64,000 bases of DNA. Source: DATAWK01 sp036267255 (lineage in GTDB: Bacteria; Acidobacteriota; Terriglobia; Terriglobales; Acidobacteriaceae). Below, piece by piece: positions 1-7,759 of the stretch. Position 1 is the stretch's first letter; the number at the start of each line of letters is the position of its first letter. The stretch is taken from contig DATAWK010000041.1 in the NCBI GenBank assembly GCA_036267255.1, positions 124,001 to 188,000 on the forward strand. The letters run 5' to 3'. A program made the translations under genes and the position numbers. Below the pieces are notes generated by a model. It was given only the letters and a program-made list of their open reading frames with translations. It did not search any database and was not told the origin of the DNA.

Positions 1-1688
1 GGCAACGAACGCACGCGCTGCAACAGCTGCTCATAGAAGCTCGCAACCTGCTCCGGCTTCTGATATTTGCTGTCCGACAAGACGAAGCTCATGGTCAGAA
101 CATTGTTCGTGGTGCAACCGATATCCGTGGAACGCAATTGCAGAAAGCTTTTCAGCAACAACCCGGCGCCGATCAGCAACACTACAGTCAGCGCAACCTC
201 TGTCGTCAACAACACTTTGCGCAGGGTCGCGCGCGATTGGCTTCCGCTGACTGACCGTGCCGTGTCCTGCAGCGCAGAGAGAATTTTCTTGTTGGCCGCC
301 GAGAGCGCGGGAACGATGCCGGCAAATATGCCGCAGAGCAAGGTGATGCCGACGGCAAAGAGCAGTACAGGCAGATCGATATGGATGGCGTTGGCGCGCG
401 GTAGATTTTCGCGCGTTATCTTCAACCAGTGAACTGCTCCTACAGCCAGAAACACGCCAAGAAGACCGCCCGCACCGCAGAGCAGCAGGCTCTCCGTCAA
501 CTGCTCGCGCAGTAAGCGCCAGCGCGTGCCGCCCAGCGCGGCACGAATGGCAACTTCTTTGCGCCGCGCCGCGGTGCGCGCCACCAGCAGGTTGGCAACG
601 TTCAGGCAGGCAATCAACAGAACGCAGCCGACCGCTGCCAGCAAAACGTAGAGTGGCGTCTTTACGTCCTGGACAAGATCGTCGATCATCGGTCGCATGT
701 CGGCCCCGTCGGAAACGGCCTGCGTGATGAGCTGCTGGTGCAGGTGATGCTGGATCGCATTGATCTGCGCAATGGCCTGTACCGGCGTAACTCCCTGCTT
801 CAGGCGTCCAATCACGGTAAACGTATGATCGCCGCCGTGCATCTCCATCATGTCTGCCGGAAGGACGACGCGATTGGGCACCCACAGCTGCGTGCGCTCA
901 TCCGGATAGCGGAACCATGAGGGCAAAACGCCAATAACCGTGTAGGGTTTTTCATCCAGCAGAATGGTCTTGCCAACAATTGCCGGATCCCCGCCGAAAC
1001 GCCGCTGATACAAGGACCACGTCAACATCGTGGTAGCTGTGGCGTTCGCGCGGTCATCGCTGGGGAGAAACCAGCGTCCGTAAGCAGGCCGCACGCCCAG
1101 CATGGAAAAGAAATTCGCAGAACAGCTGCCGGCAACGATCGCCTCCGGCAATTGGCCGCTTTGGCCGGAAAGATTAAAGCCGTACGACTTGTACAAAGCC
1201 ATCTGCTCAAAGCCGTGGCTCTGCTGCTGCCAATCGTAAAAATCTCCTCCTGCAACCGAGCCTGGAATATCCGCCGACTTTCCATCCGTGTCGTGGTCAT
1301 ACAGGCTGTAGAGGCGATTGGCATCTTTAAACGGCAGCGGATTCAGAAGCACGGAGCGCACCACGGTAAACAGCGCGACGTTCGCGCCAATGCCCAGCGC
1401 CATCACCAGAACAACCACGATCAAGAAGCCTGGTGTGCGCGCCAGCGTACGGACCGCATAGCGGATGTCTCTATAAATGTCGCCCAGTAAAGGAAAGCTG
1501 TTCTGCTTCCATAGCTGCTCGCGAACGCGGCGCGTACTGCCGAGCTTGAGAGCCGCCATTCGCCGCGCTTCATCTTCCCCAAGGCCGCGTGCCAGATTCT
1601 CGTCGCGCTCGTGCGCCAGATGCGACTCCATCTCCTCGGCCAGTTCTGCATCCTCCCGCCGCCGTCGAAAGAATCTGCGAACGCTCAT
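1..1688 (-). CDS. ABC-type permease, acidobacterial duplicated orphan permease (ADOP/MacB-FtsX family), 3' part cut off
   Basis: My reading of the minus strand from the ATG at 1688 stays open to the window edge (about 562 residues visible; the family is usually about 800-900). The N-terminus is rich in Arg/Glu (start MSVRRFFRRRRED), followed by the family's 'DIYRDIRYAVRTLARTPGF' segment, a transmembrane helix (LIVVVLVMALGIGAN), a MacB-like periplasmic domain, then the FtsX helices with the conserved 'LNVANLLVARTAARRKEVAIRAALG' region (written here in parts) near residue 360. Family members are integral inner-membrane proteins lacking their own ATPase; their substrate is unknown. The start ATG overlaps the stop of the PadR gene as ATGA, so the two are translationally coupled. 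I did not see a frameshift in the visible part. Confidence 0.88.
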   Translation of the reverse strand, partial: MSVRRFFRRRREDAELAEEMESHLAHERDENLARGLGEDEARRMAALKLGSTRRVREQLWKQNSFPLLGDIYRDIRYAVRTLARTPGFLIVVVLVMALGIGANVALFTVVRSVLLNPLPFKDANRLYSLYDHDTDGKSADIPGSVAGGDFYDWQQQSHGFEQMALYKSYGFNLSGQSGQLPEAIVAGSCSANFFSMLGVRPAYGRWFLPSDDRANATATTMLTWSLYQRRFGGDPAIVGKTILLDEKPYTVIGVLPSWFRYPDERTQLWVPNRVVLPADMMEMHGGDHTFTVIGRLKQGVTPVQAIAQINAIQHHLHQQLITQAVSDGADMRPMIDDLVQDVKTPLYVLLAAVGCVLLIACLNVANLLVARTAARRKEVAIRAALGGTRWRLLREQLTESLLLCGAGGLLGVFLAVGAVHWLKITRENLPRANAIHIDLPVLLFAVGITLLCGIFAGIVPALSAANKKILSALQDTARSVSGSQSRATLRKVLLTTEVALTVVLLIGAGLLLKSFLQLRSTDIGCTTNNVLTMSFVLSDSKYQKPEQVASFYEQLLQRVRSL

Positions 1689-2071
1689 CTGCTTGCTCTC
1701 TTCGCATACTCGGCAGCCTCACCGAGTATGCGCCCGATGGCGCCCACGACCTGCAGCCAGCGATGGGTCTCCGCGTGCAATTGCTTTTTGCCCGCCGCCG
1801 TCAACTTGTAAAACTTGGCCTTGCGATTGTTCTCGCTGACGCCCCACTCGGAGGCCACCCAGCCGCGATCTTCCAGCCGGTGCAGCGCCGGGTACAGAGA
1901 GCCTTGCTCCACCTGCAGCACGTCTTCCGAGGTGTGCTCGATGACATGCGCAATGGTGTGACCATGCGCCGGTCCCATCACCAGCGTGCGCAGAATCAGC
2001 ATGTCCAGCGTGCCCTGCAGCATTTCGCCCGTTGGCTGCTTTTCTTTCCCTGCCGGCTTCTCTTTACCCAT
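1685..2071 (-). CDS. PadR-family transcriptional regulator
   Basis: 128 residues. A PadR winged-helix domain fills residues about 15-110: 'MLQGTLDMLILRTL' helix 1, 'QGSLYPALHRLEDRGW' recognition region, and 'KFYKLTAAGKKQL' wing. The protein lacks the long C-terminal dimerisation domain of PadR subfamily 1, as is usual for regulators paired with ADOP permeases. It is the first gene of the pair; its TGA lies inside the ATGA start overlap of the permease. Two 21-bp operator-like direct repeats sit just upstream (2083-2134), so autoregulation is likely. Members of this group commonly repress the adjacent transporter and respond to small hydrophobic molecules; the ligand here is unknown. Confidence 0.92.
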   Translation of the reverse strand: MGKEKPAGKEKQPTGEMLQGTLDMLILRTLVMGPAHGHTIAHVIEHTSEDVLQVEQGSLYPALHRLEDRGWVASEWGVSENNRKAKFYKLTAAGKKQLHAETHRWLQVVGAIGRILGEAAEYAKRASR

Positions 2072-2082
2072 GAGATTGCCTC

Positions 2083-2134
2083 ACTCCACTCGAATGTCTA
2101 TGGAAGTGAGCATACTCCACTCGAACATCTATGG
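2083..2134 (-). promoter_or_regulatory. Two direct operator-like repeats upstream of padR
   Basis: The plus strand carries ACTCCACTCGAATGTCTATG at 2083 and ACTCCACTCGAACATCTATG at 2114, a 31-bp period with three mismatches (TGT/CAT). They lie 12 to 65 bp upstream of the padR ATG, where a repressor would block transcription. A related single copy lies upstream of the beta-lactamase gene (3949-3990), which supports a regulatory role. That they bind this PadR is inferred. Confidence 0.6.
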
Positions 2135-2163
2135 GAAGATTTTTTTAGCGCCCGCGGTCTGCG

Positions 2164-2577
2164 TCAGTGTGCAACCGGAATATTAAATTGCTTCCCGGGA
2201 ACGTAGACCCAGGTTGCAACGACTTTTGCACCTGCGGGGCCGGCAGTTGTGACATGTACGACATTTGCCGGGAGTTGGAACGTCTCACCCTCATGAAAGA
2301 TCTTTGCCGGCTGCCCCTCTATCTGCACCGTCACCTCGCCTTGAAGCACATAGCAAACCTCAGGGCCCGTGGCCTTGTGCAGCGGCTTAGCCGCATTCGG
2401 GGGGAATTCCGCGATACCCATGCCCATTTCGCGACCGGTTCCCGGGATTGGAACTCTTTGTAGCACTACGGTGTCCTTGGCCGCAGGCGCTGGTTGGGCA
2501 GCTTCGGCTGACTGCGCGCTTAGAAGGGCCGCCAGAAGAAGAAGAGGAAGACAACAATAGCGATGCATGGTCTCCAT
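2164..2577 (-). CDS. Secreted cupin-domain protein
   Basis: 137 residues from the ATG at 2577. An N-terminal signal peptide (CCLPLLLLAALLSAQSAEAA) is followed by one cupin barrel: 'GMGIAEFPPNAAKPLHKATG' holds the first motif with a single His, 'GEVCYVLQGEV'-type strand, and 'LPANVVHVTTAGPAGAKVVA' the second motif. Small exported single-domain cupins bind a metal or ligand; no enzyme activity can be assigned. The gene starts 4 bp after the stop of the upstream beta-lactamase gene, so both are probably one transcript. An ATG at 2568 is better placed after GGAG and is an alternative start; a start further upstream at 2601 would overlap the beta-lactamase and looks less likely. Confidence 0.8.
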   Translation of the reverse strand: METMHRYCCLPLLLLAALLSAQSAEAAQPAPAAKDTVVLQRVPIPGTGREMGMGIAEFPPNAAKPLHKATGPEVCYVLQGEVTVQIEGQPAKIFHEGETFQLPANVVHVTTAGPAGAKVVATWVYVPGKQFNIPVAH

Positions 2578-2581
2578 CGTT

Positions 2582-3754
2582 TCACTGCTTGCCATCGGCA
2601 AGCGTCGTCAGGATTTTGAATGCAGCGGTGACTCTCGCATCGTTGGGATAATTCTTGTTGGCCAGCATGACGATTCCCAGTCGCTTCTCCGGGACGAATG
2701 CTATATATGTCCCGAAGCCGTTGGTTGAGCCGGTTTTGTTGATCCAGACATCTTCGCGCGGATTCTCTGGCGGCTGGATTGCAGTCACCGGCGTCGCATG
2801 AAAGGCCATGGCCGCCGAGTTTCCATCCAGCAGCGCATGCAGCGTCACCGGATACGGGTATTGTTCCCATATCAGGTCCTGCGTCATCGGCCCAGCCTTG
2901 AAGTAGCCGGTATGGGTATCGGTGATCGCACGCTGGAACTTCCTGTCCAGTTTGACAAGACGCATGTTGTCTTCCATGAAGCGGACCATATCCGGAGCCG
3001 TCGTTTTAATGCCATAGGCTTCTGAAGACAGCACCCCAATCGCCATCCGGATCGGAGCACCTTCCTTCGTGTAGCCCTGCGCGTAGTCAGCCATTTTTGC
3101 GGCCGGAACGTGGATGTAGGTGCTCTTCATGCCGAGCGCGGGAAACAGGCGTTGTTCCATCAGCGTGGCAAAATCCTGCCCCATGCTCTTCGCCGTTATC
3201 AGGCCGAGCGTCCCGATGCCGAGATTGGTGTACGTTCGATAGGTTCCCGGCGCGTAGGCCGGCTGCCACTGCTTGAAATACTGCATCAACTCGTCGTTGT
3301 TCTGGATGTTATCCGGCACCTGCAATGGAAGCCCTCCGGGCGTATGCGTACCCAGGTTGAGAAGGCTGACGTTGCCGAACTTACTATTTTGCAGAGACGG
3401 CAGGTACTTGCTCGTCTTGTCGGACAGGGAAAGATGGCCGGTAAGTTGCGCATAGCACGTCAGCGTCGCCGTAAATGTCTTGGATACCGATCCGAGTTCG
3501 AACATGGTGTCGCGCGTAACCGGCTGGCGGGTTTCCGTCGACGCCACGCCATAGAGGAACACGTAGGGCTTACCCGCGACAATGATGCCGACTGCCATGC
3601 CGGGAATGTTATATTTCGCCATCACTGGCTGGATCGCTGCGTCCACCGTTTTCCTGATCCTGTTTTGCGGGTTCTCCGCAGCGTGGCTGACTGCTGTGGT
3701 CGCGCACAGGCCAACGAAAACTGCCATCACGAGGGTGATAGATCTGAATTTCAT
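2582..3754 (-). CDS. Class C (AmpC-type) serine beta-lactamase / penicillin-binding family protein
   Basis: 390 residues, near the usual AmpC length. It has a signal peptide (ends about AVSHA), the SxxK nucleophile motif SVSK at about residues 89-92, the Y-x-N motif as YTN at about 175, and the third motif KTG (KTGSTNGFG) at about 340, each in AmpC order and spacing. The loop 'HTPGGLPLQVPD' and the C-terminal 'GIVMLANKNYPNDARV' also match class C enzymes rather than generic esterase-type family members. It should act in the periplasm. I chose the ATG at 3754; a TTG at 3772 after GGAG is possible. It lies directly downstream of a PadR relic and operator-like DNA, with no ampR/ampD nearby, so its control may differ from classic AmpC induction. 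Confidence 0.88.
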   Translation of the reverse strand: MKFRSITLVMAVFVGLCATTAVSHAAENPQNRIRKTVDAAIQPVMAKYNIPGMAVGIIVAGKPYVFLYGVASTETRQPVTRDTMFELGSVSKTFTATLTCYAQLTGHLSLSDKTSKYLPSLQNSKFGNVSLLNLGTHTPGGLPLQVPDNIQNNDELMQYFKQWQPAYAPGTYRTYTNLGIGTLGLITAKSMGQDFATLMEQRLFPALGMKSTYIHVPAAKMADYAQGYTKEGAPIRMAIGVLSSEAYGIKTTAPDMVRFMEDNMRLVKLDRKFQRAITDTHTGYFKAGPMTQDLIWEQYPYPVTLHALLDGNSAAMAFHATPVTAIQPPENPREDVWINKTGSTNGFGTYIAFVPEKRLGIVMLANKNYPNDARVTAAFKILTTLADGKQ

Positions 3755-3892
3755 TTCCTCGGTTTTCTCCAATTTCTATCGGGCGTTGGCGATATCTGCC
3801 TGCTCGCCTTCCAGTCGCATCGCCTCTGCTGAGTCTAGCAAACGGTGGTTTGTTTAATGGGGATCGTCTCGATTTGCAACGCGGCGCGTTGG

Positions 3893-3946
3893 CGAAAGCC
3901 GAGCGCATCCTGCACCACCCAGCTGTTGGCTGTTTTCTTTCCCCAT
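3893..3946 (-). pseudogene. Relic of the 5' end of a PadR-type regulator gene
   Basis: Reading the minus strand from the ATG at 3946 gives MGKENSQQL, matching the start of the PadR gene at 2071 in sequence (GGGAAAGAAAA-CAGCCAAC versus GGGAAAGAAAAGCAGCCAAC). After a one- or two-base shift the next stretch (GTGCAGGATGCGCTCG) matches the 'VQGTLD' helix of PadR. Homology then ends. The upstream operator-like DNA is also shared. I read this as the leftover head of a second PadR-ADOP unit, now disrupted and followed by the beta-lactamase gene. The match is short, so chance similarity of the coding piece cannot be excluded; the flanking operator match makes it stronger. Confidence 0.5.
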
Positions 3947-3948
3947 GC

Positions 3949-3990
3949 ATTGCCTTACTCCGCGCGAACATCTCCGCGCAGGATTTTTTA
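3949..3990 (-). promoter_or_regulatory. PadR operator-like site upstream of the beta-lactamase gene
   Basis: ATTGCCTTACTCCGCGCGAA-CATCT followed by a GATTTTTTAGG tract aligns with the padR upstream region (ATTGCCTCACTCCACTCGAA ... CATCT ... GATTTTTTTAGC), except that the padR copy contains one extra 31-bp unit. It lies about 200 bp upstream of the beta-lactamase start. Confidence 0.5.
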
Positions 3991-4045
3991 GGAGGGAATT
4001 TTTTTAAGGGAAGAAGTTTTCTTCAGCAGGAAATCTGTTGGCAGC

Positions 4046-4073
4046 AAAAAAAGGGCCCCTCGATGGAGGGGCC
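4046..4073 (-). terminator. Rho-independent terminator of the OmpA-domain gene
   Basis: Perfect 8-bp stem GGCCCCTC / GAGGGGCC with a 4-base loop; on the minus strand it is followed by seven T residues. It sits 50 bp past the stop of the OmpA-domain gene. Confidence 0.85.
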
Positions 4074-4122
4074 AATCTGCCTTGGTTCTCTCTTGTGTGA
4101 GAGCTTTTGAGTCGCCTTTTTT

Positions 4123-5088
4123 TTATTGTGTTGGCTGCGACGCAACCCCATTCGAGGAGGACTGCGCAGGGTTGGGTTGCGTCGCACCAATTGGAGAGCC
4201 GCCGGTGTTCGACGCGCTCAAGGCTGACAAACTGTTGTGCATCACATTCACTTCCACGATGCTGCCGCGATAGTGAGTAGTGGATGCATCCTGATCCTGA
4301 GTTGCGATCGGCGTGTGGCCAAGCGCAATCTGGCGAATTCTGTAGAGCGGTATCTGGTGTTCGGTAACCAGGTAACGCGTGACGGCCGCGGCCATTTTGC
4401 GTGAGGCATTCACACCCGCCTGTCCACGCAGGGAAGAGTAACCTTGTACATCAATCAGGTATCCATGCTGGCCCTGAAGCTGGCTGGCGACCTGATCGAG
4501 AGCTGCCTTGGCGTTGTCACCGAGGGCGCTCTGCCCGCCATGGAAGCGAATTTCAATCTGACTTGCCGACTGATACTGATCCAGTCCGTTGACGGTCGTG
4601 TCCAGCTGTGCTGTCTTGGTGCTGCTCTGCTGCGCCAACTGCTGCGCCTGCGTCGCGGTATTGCCGGCTACGGTCGCGTGCGAATCCGCCAGAGCGGCGG
4701 CATCATCGGCCTGCTTCAGGCCTGCCTGCGTGCGGGCATCCAGATCTTTAATTCCCTGAGCGTTGGTTGCCGTCAACTGATCCAGCTCGTTAAGGCGATC
4801 TTTTACCGGCGTTACCTGGCGATTGACCCACTTTTTGCGTGCCAGAGGATTCAGATGACCCCAAAACCCTTCATGCGACTGGGTTTGGAGCGGCTGACCC
4901 GTGGCGTACTGGGAATTGTATTTGCCCAGTTCCGAATTGGTGGTATTCGCCGTGGATGTTCCGGTTTGAACCTGAGCTGTGCTGGACTGAGTGGCACTCT
5001 GACCAATGGCTGGGAGTGTAAACACCGCAGCAACTGCTGCGGCTGCGATAAAGGTGATCGCGTTTTGTCTTTTTCCCTGTCTGCTCAT
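4123..5088 (-). CDS. OmpA-family (peptidoglycan-binding) protein
   Basis: 321 residues from the ATG at 5088, chosen because GGAGAG lies 8 bp upstream; an in-frame start at 5112 has no such site. A signal peptide (ITFIAAAAVAAVFTLPAIGQSA) is followed by a Gln/Thr/Ala-rich region and a probable coiled-coil (residues about 80-160). The OmpA/MotB-type C-terminal domain occupies about residues 180-290: 'IEIRFHGGQSALGDNAKAAL', 'YLIDVQGYSSLRG', 'ASRKMAAAVTRYLVTEHQIP', 'IRQIALGHTPI'. Such domains bind peptidoglycan and tether the outer membrane or periplasmic complexes to the wall. The usual NxxLSxxRA sequence is relaxed to 'VNASRKMA'. There is no beta-barrel, so it is a periplasmic linker protein rather than a porin. 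Monocistronic with its own terminator. Confidence 0.8.
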   Translation of the reverse strand: MSRQGKRQNAITFIAAAAVAAVFTLPAIGQSATQSSTAQVQTGTSTANTTNSELGKYNSQYATGQPLQTQSHEGFWGHLNPLARKKWVNRQVTPVKDRLNELDQLTATNAQGIKDLDARTQAGLKQADDAAALADSHATVAGNTATQAQQLAQQSSTKTAQLDTTVNGLDQYQSASQIEIRFHGGQSALGDNAKAALDQVASQLQGQHGYLIDVQGYSSLRGQAGVNASRKMAAAVTRYLVTEHQIPLYRIRQIALGHTPIATQDQDASTTHYRGSIVEVNVMHNSLSALSASNTGGSPIGATQPNPAQSSSNGVASQPTQ

Positions 5089-5388
5089 TGATCTACTCTC
5101 CGTGACATACAACGCACAAGTGAAGACTGTGTGTTCTTATGTCTGAACGCGAATATAGAAAGCAACCGGGGGGCCAAAGCGGCCGTTCTTTCTGATTAAA
5201 TTTATAAGATGTTGATATTGCAAGACTTACAGGAAGGATGACGGTTCTCGATTACCCCGGGAGCTTTGGTATTTTCTTCCCGGTCGGGTAAATCCTTCCT
5301 TGCGATCAAGAAAAAATTGCCGTATGCACCAGAATTGCGACAACTTACAGAGGCCGAAAACAGTGCCATCACTGTGCGCTGGCTAACG
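5089..5388. other. Intergenic region between two minus-strand genes
   Basis: Holds the likely promoter and ribosome binding site of the OmpA-domain gene at its left end and the 3' flank of the DUF2393-like gene at its right end. I find no convincing small gene or stable hairpin with a T-tract here; a T/A-rich stretch near 5195-5220 is the only compositional change. Confidence 0.5.
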
Positions 5389-5994
5389 TTAGGAAGCAGC
5401 GGCCATACGCACGCCGACAACATGGATGGCTGGGGTCTGCTGATTCCACATAGGCGAAATATCGTCGAAGATCAGACGGAACTCGCGTGTATCGCCGGGG
5501 GCCAGCGGTGCCGAGCTGACCGGTTCCGTATCAATGTAGGGCTGGTGCGTCCGGATGAGCAGGAGAGGGACGGTTTCCACCTGGGGCTGCTCCCCGGCAT
5601 CGTTGCCAAAGGTCACGGCGACAGTAATGGCGTTTACGGTCTGGTTGCCCTTGTTGGTGATGTTGCCGTCTACATACGTCACCTGTCCCCCGGCAAAGTT
5701 CGCGGCCTGGCTCAGATGCAGATTCGCCAACCGCAAGCTGGCGGCGTAGGGGCTTGGCTGCAGCGTGGCATCCTGTGGGGTCGAGGACGGCGCACCTTTG
5801 CCGCCAAAAAACGCCAGCAGCCCCAGCCCAACCAGCACAATTGCGGCGGCTACGATCCAGGGGAGCCAGCTTCGGCCCTGCTCCTCGTCATGCGGCCTGC
5901 CCGCGGAGAACATCTCCGACACAGGGGCAGGGTGCGCATCCTGCGATTCCTTTGCATCCCTGCGATCGCCCGGATTTGTGGGGTCTGTCGACAT
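5389..5994 (-). CDS. Single-pass membrane protein, DUF2393-like
   Basis: 201 residues. A charged, disordered N-terminus (about 40 residues, Asp/Pro-rich) is followed by one transmembrane helix (SWLPWIVAAAIVLVGLGLLA, about 42-62) and an extracytoplasmic domain with beta-strand character: 'VDGNITNKGNQTVNAITVAV', 'PLAPGDTREFRLIFDDISPMWN'. This matches the FxLYD/DUF2393-type immunoglobulin-like fold found in acidobacterial membrane proteins; function is unknown. It is a lone gene. The family assignment is from memory of the motif and is moderate. Confidence 0.75.
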   Translation of the reverse strand: MSTDPTNPGDRRDAKESQDAHPAPVSEMFSAGRPHDEEQGRSWLPWIVAAAIVLVGLGLLAFFGGKGAPSSTPQDATLQPSPYAASLRLANLHLSQAANFAGGQVTYVDGNITNKGNQTVNAITVAVTFGNDAGEQPQVETVPLLLIRTHQPYIDTEPVSSAPLAPGDTREFRLIFDDISPMWNQQTPAIHVVGVRMAAAS

Positions 5995-6055
5995 GGCATG
6001 ATTCTAGACCAGTTTTCCAGTTACCGGGCCGCGGCAACAGCGCGTTCCGTGTCTC

Positions 6056-6102
6056 TGCTTTGGTGCGCTGCTTTCGTGCCGTTGCTTTCGTAACGTTGCT
6101 TT
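6056..6102. repeat. Tandem 13/14-bp repeats in an intergenic region
   Basis: Units TGCTTTGGTGCGC, TGCTTTCGTGCCGT, TGCTTTCGTAACGT and a final TGCTTT, head to tail. They lie in the 322-bp gap (5995-6316) between two divergent genes, upstream of the minus-strand DUF2393-like gene. The rest of that gap holds an AT-rich stretch near 6170-6195 that could be a promoter and a 31-codon frame (6135-6230) I do not consider a gene. Confidence 0.7.
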
Positions 6103-6316
6103 AAGGACCAGATCTGCATTCCGCCACACCAGGCGCCATGGAAGAAAAGAACAATCCGAACGGTCCCGAAAAAATTTCTGATAATTTCCTATTCTGCGAA
6201 TCCATTCTGCCGAAAACAACGTCATATTGGTAGGTGACAGGGCGCGATGGAACGTGCAGGCCAACGCGGCTTGCAGGCGCCGTAAAGTCCCAGGAAAGAA
6301 AGCCTGAGAAAGGCGG

Positions 6317-6490
6317 ATGAGCAAAATGCGAAGCATGTCGAGAAAACGCTGGAAAGCATCGCTGCCCGCTCTGGATTTACGAACCGCGCGTCCTGCGGTT
6401 GCAGCACAACCCATGGCGGACTGGGCCTATCGCGCAGCCGCGCTGGCCGCTGCGCTGTTGCTGCTGGCAACGGCAGGCGCAGTTTTGTAA
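6317..6490 (+). CDS. Small membrane protein, unknown function
   Basis: 57 residues from ATG 6317 to TAA 6490. The N-terminus is basic (MSKMRSMSRKRWKASLPALD) and the C-terminus is one hydrophobic helix (WAYRAAALAAALLLLATAGA), giving an inner-membrane topology with a cytoplasmic basic head. The Shine-Dalgarno is weak (GAGAAAGGCGG). The frame has a clear amphipathic/hydrophobic organisation not expected by chance and fills a gap of more than 500 bp between two minus-strand genes, but I recognise no family. Confidence 0.45.
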   Translation: MSKMRSMSRKRWKASLPALDLRTARPAVAAQPMADWAYRAAALAAALLLLATAGAVL

Positions 6491-6529
6491 TTTTCTTAGG
6501 TTCCGTAGCCGCCTAAAGTTCTGTGGCCG

Positions 6530-7351
6530 CTAAAAGCTGGCGCGCCGCACCTTCTGGCGAAAGTCTTCCCCCTGCATCAACACCGGAATACACATCTCCT
6601 GCAAACGAGAGCGCATGCGCTCGCCGATTCGGTCGCCCAGGGTTTCCTCGCGCATGGCGCGGGCAGCCGCGGCACGCTGTGTCTGTGCGCCGTGCGCTTC
6701 CACCATTGCCGGAGCAAGGTTCGGATAGTTGGTGGTAATGATGGTCGTGCGCTTGTGGTTGTAACGCGTGTTCAGGATGTGCGCAACCGTGTCCCAGACC
6801 CAATCGGTCGGCTTGACCGCGCCCAGCTCATCGAGCACTAAAACTTCGGCATCGAAAACCGGGCGCAGAATATCCAGCTCCGTGGTCGCCACCTGCGGAT
6901 TATAGGAATGCTGGATCTCCTTCAGCAGCTCGCGATAATCACAGAAGAGGCCGAGAGCGCCTTTGCCTTCAATCAGCTCGTGCAGCACGCCCACGGCAAG
7001 ATGCGTCTTCCCGGCTCCGATGCTGCCGGTTAGCAGCAGGCCGCGCCCATCGGTTTCGACAGGAAAGCTCTCGGCGAAGCGCCGGGCAGAAACCAGGGCC
7101 ATGCCGAGCGAAGAGTCGGCGCCGCGAAATCCGGTCTCGAAGCTCTCCAGCATGCAGTGCGTGTAGCGCTCGGGAATGCGTGCCCGTTGCAGCCGCAGCG
7201 TTGCCTTGCGTGCGATGTGGCAGTCGCACTCGGCGGCAAATTGTTCGCCATCGTCGCGCAGGATGACAGCCAGCCCGGTTCCGCCGCAGCGTGGACACAC
7301 CGGGGTGCCTGTTTTCGGGTTCCTGGTGCGCAGTCCTTCGGCCATCGGCAT
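6530..7351 (-). CDS. DnaC/IstB-like AAA+ ATPase with N-terminal zinc ribbon
   Basis: 273 residues from the ATG at 7351, which has AAGGAG 6 bp upstream; the frame extends further upstream without a ribosome site. An N-terminal zinc ribbon (CPRCGGTG ... CDCH, about residues 17-50) precedes an AAA+ domain with Walker A 'GSIGAGKTHLAVGV' (about 125), Walker B 'VLVLDELG' (about 185), and sensor 'TTIITTNYP' (about 215). The architecture fits DnaC/DnaI-type helicase loaders, which load the replicative DnaB helicase; the zinc-ribbon form is common in this phylum. There is no transposase nearby, so an IstB role is unlikely. It diverges from rpmE. Confidence 0.8.
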   Translation of the reverse strand: MPMAEGLRTRNPKTGTPVCPRCGGTGLAVILRDDGEQFAAECDCHIARKATLRLQRARIPERYTHCMLESFETGFRGADSSLGMALVSARRFAESFPVETDGRGLLLTGSIGAGKTHLAVGVLHELIEGKGALGLFCDYRELLKEIQHSYNPQVATTELDILRPVFDAEVLVLDELGAVKPTDWVWDTVAHILNTRYNHKRTTIITTNYPNLAPAMVEAHGAQTQRAAAARAMREETLGDRIGERMRSRLQEMCIPVLMQGEDFRQKVRRASF

Positions 7352-7489
7352 CTCCGTCTCCTTCGTAGTATCGCAGCACAGAGTAGCCGCGTGGCAGCCG
7401 AAGCGGGCAGAAGTGCGGAGCAAATCGCGTTGCGAACTGTGGGAAACTCGGATATTCTAGGAGGTACGTTTAAGAAAGGTTTTTGTCCT

Positions 7490-7732
7490 ATGCCGAAGGA
7501 AGGGATTCACCCCAAATACGAGACTATCCGCGTGCAATGCGCCTGCGGAGAGGGCTTTCAGACACGTTCGACCCACAAGGGCGACATTCACGTGGAAATC
7601 TGCTCCAGTTGCCACCCGTTCTTTACAGGCAAGCAAAAGCTGATCGATACCGCCGGTCGCGTGGAGCGTTTCCGCCGCAAGTACGCCAAGAGCGACACCG
7701 GCAAGGCCGAGACCGCTGCCGCTGCCAAGTAA
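7490..7732 (+). CDS. rpmE: 50S ribosomal protein L31
   Basis: 80 residues, normal length for L31. It starts MPKEGIHPKYETIRVQCACG and keeps the zinc-binding C+ pattern (CAC at about 16-18, CSSC at about 37-40) and the 'GKQKLIDTAGRVERFRRKY' signature. The ATG at 7490 follows an AAAGG at 9 bp. A strong terminator follows. The zinc-bound form suggests a non-C- paralogue may exist elsewhere for zinc limitation. Confidence 0.97.
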   Translation: MPKEGIHPKYETIRVQCACGEGFQTRSTHKGDIHVEICSSCHPFFTGKQKLIDTAGRVERFRRKYAKSDTGKAETAAAAK

Positions 7733-7759
7733 GCAACCGCATTGGGCGCATACAACTGA

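Noticed and set aside
31..885. Long minus-strand open frame with Arg/Ser/His-rich product
   Set aside because: Out-of-frame shadow of the ADOP permease; composition is that of a shifted GC-rich frame.
6135..6230. 31-codon frame MEEKNNPNG...
   Set aside because: Too short, no ribosome site, no hydrophobic or other pattern.
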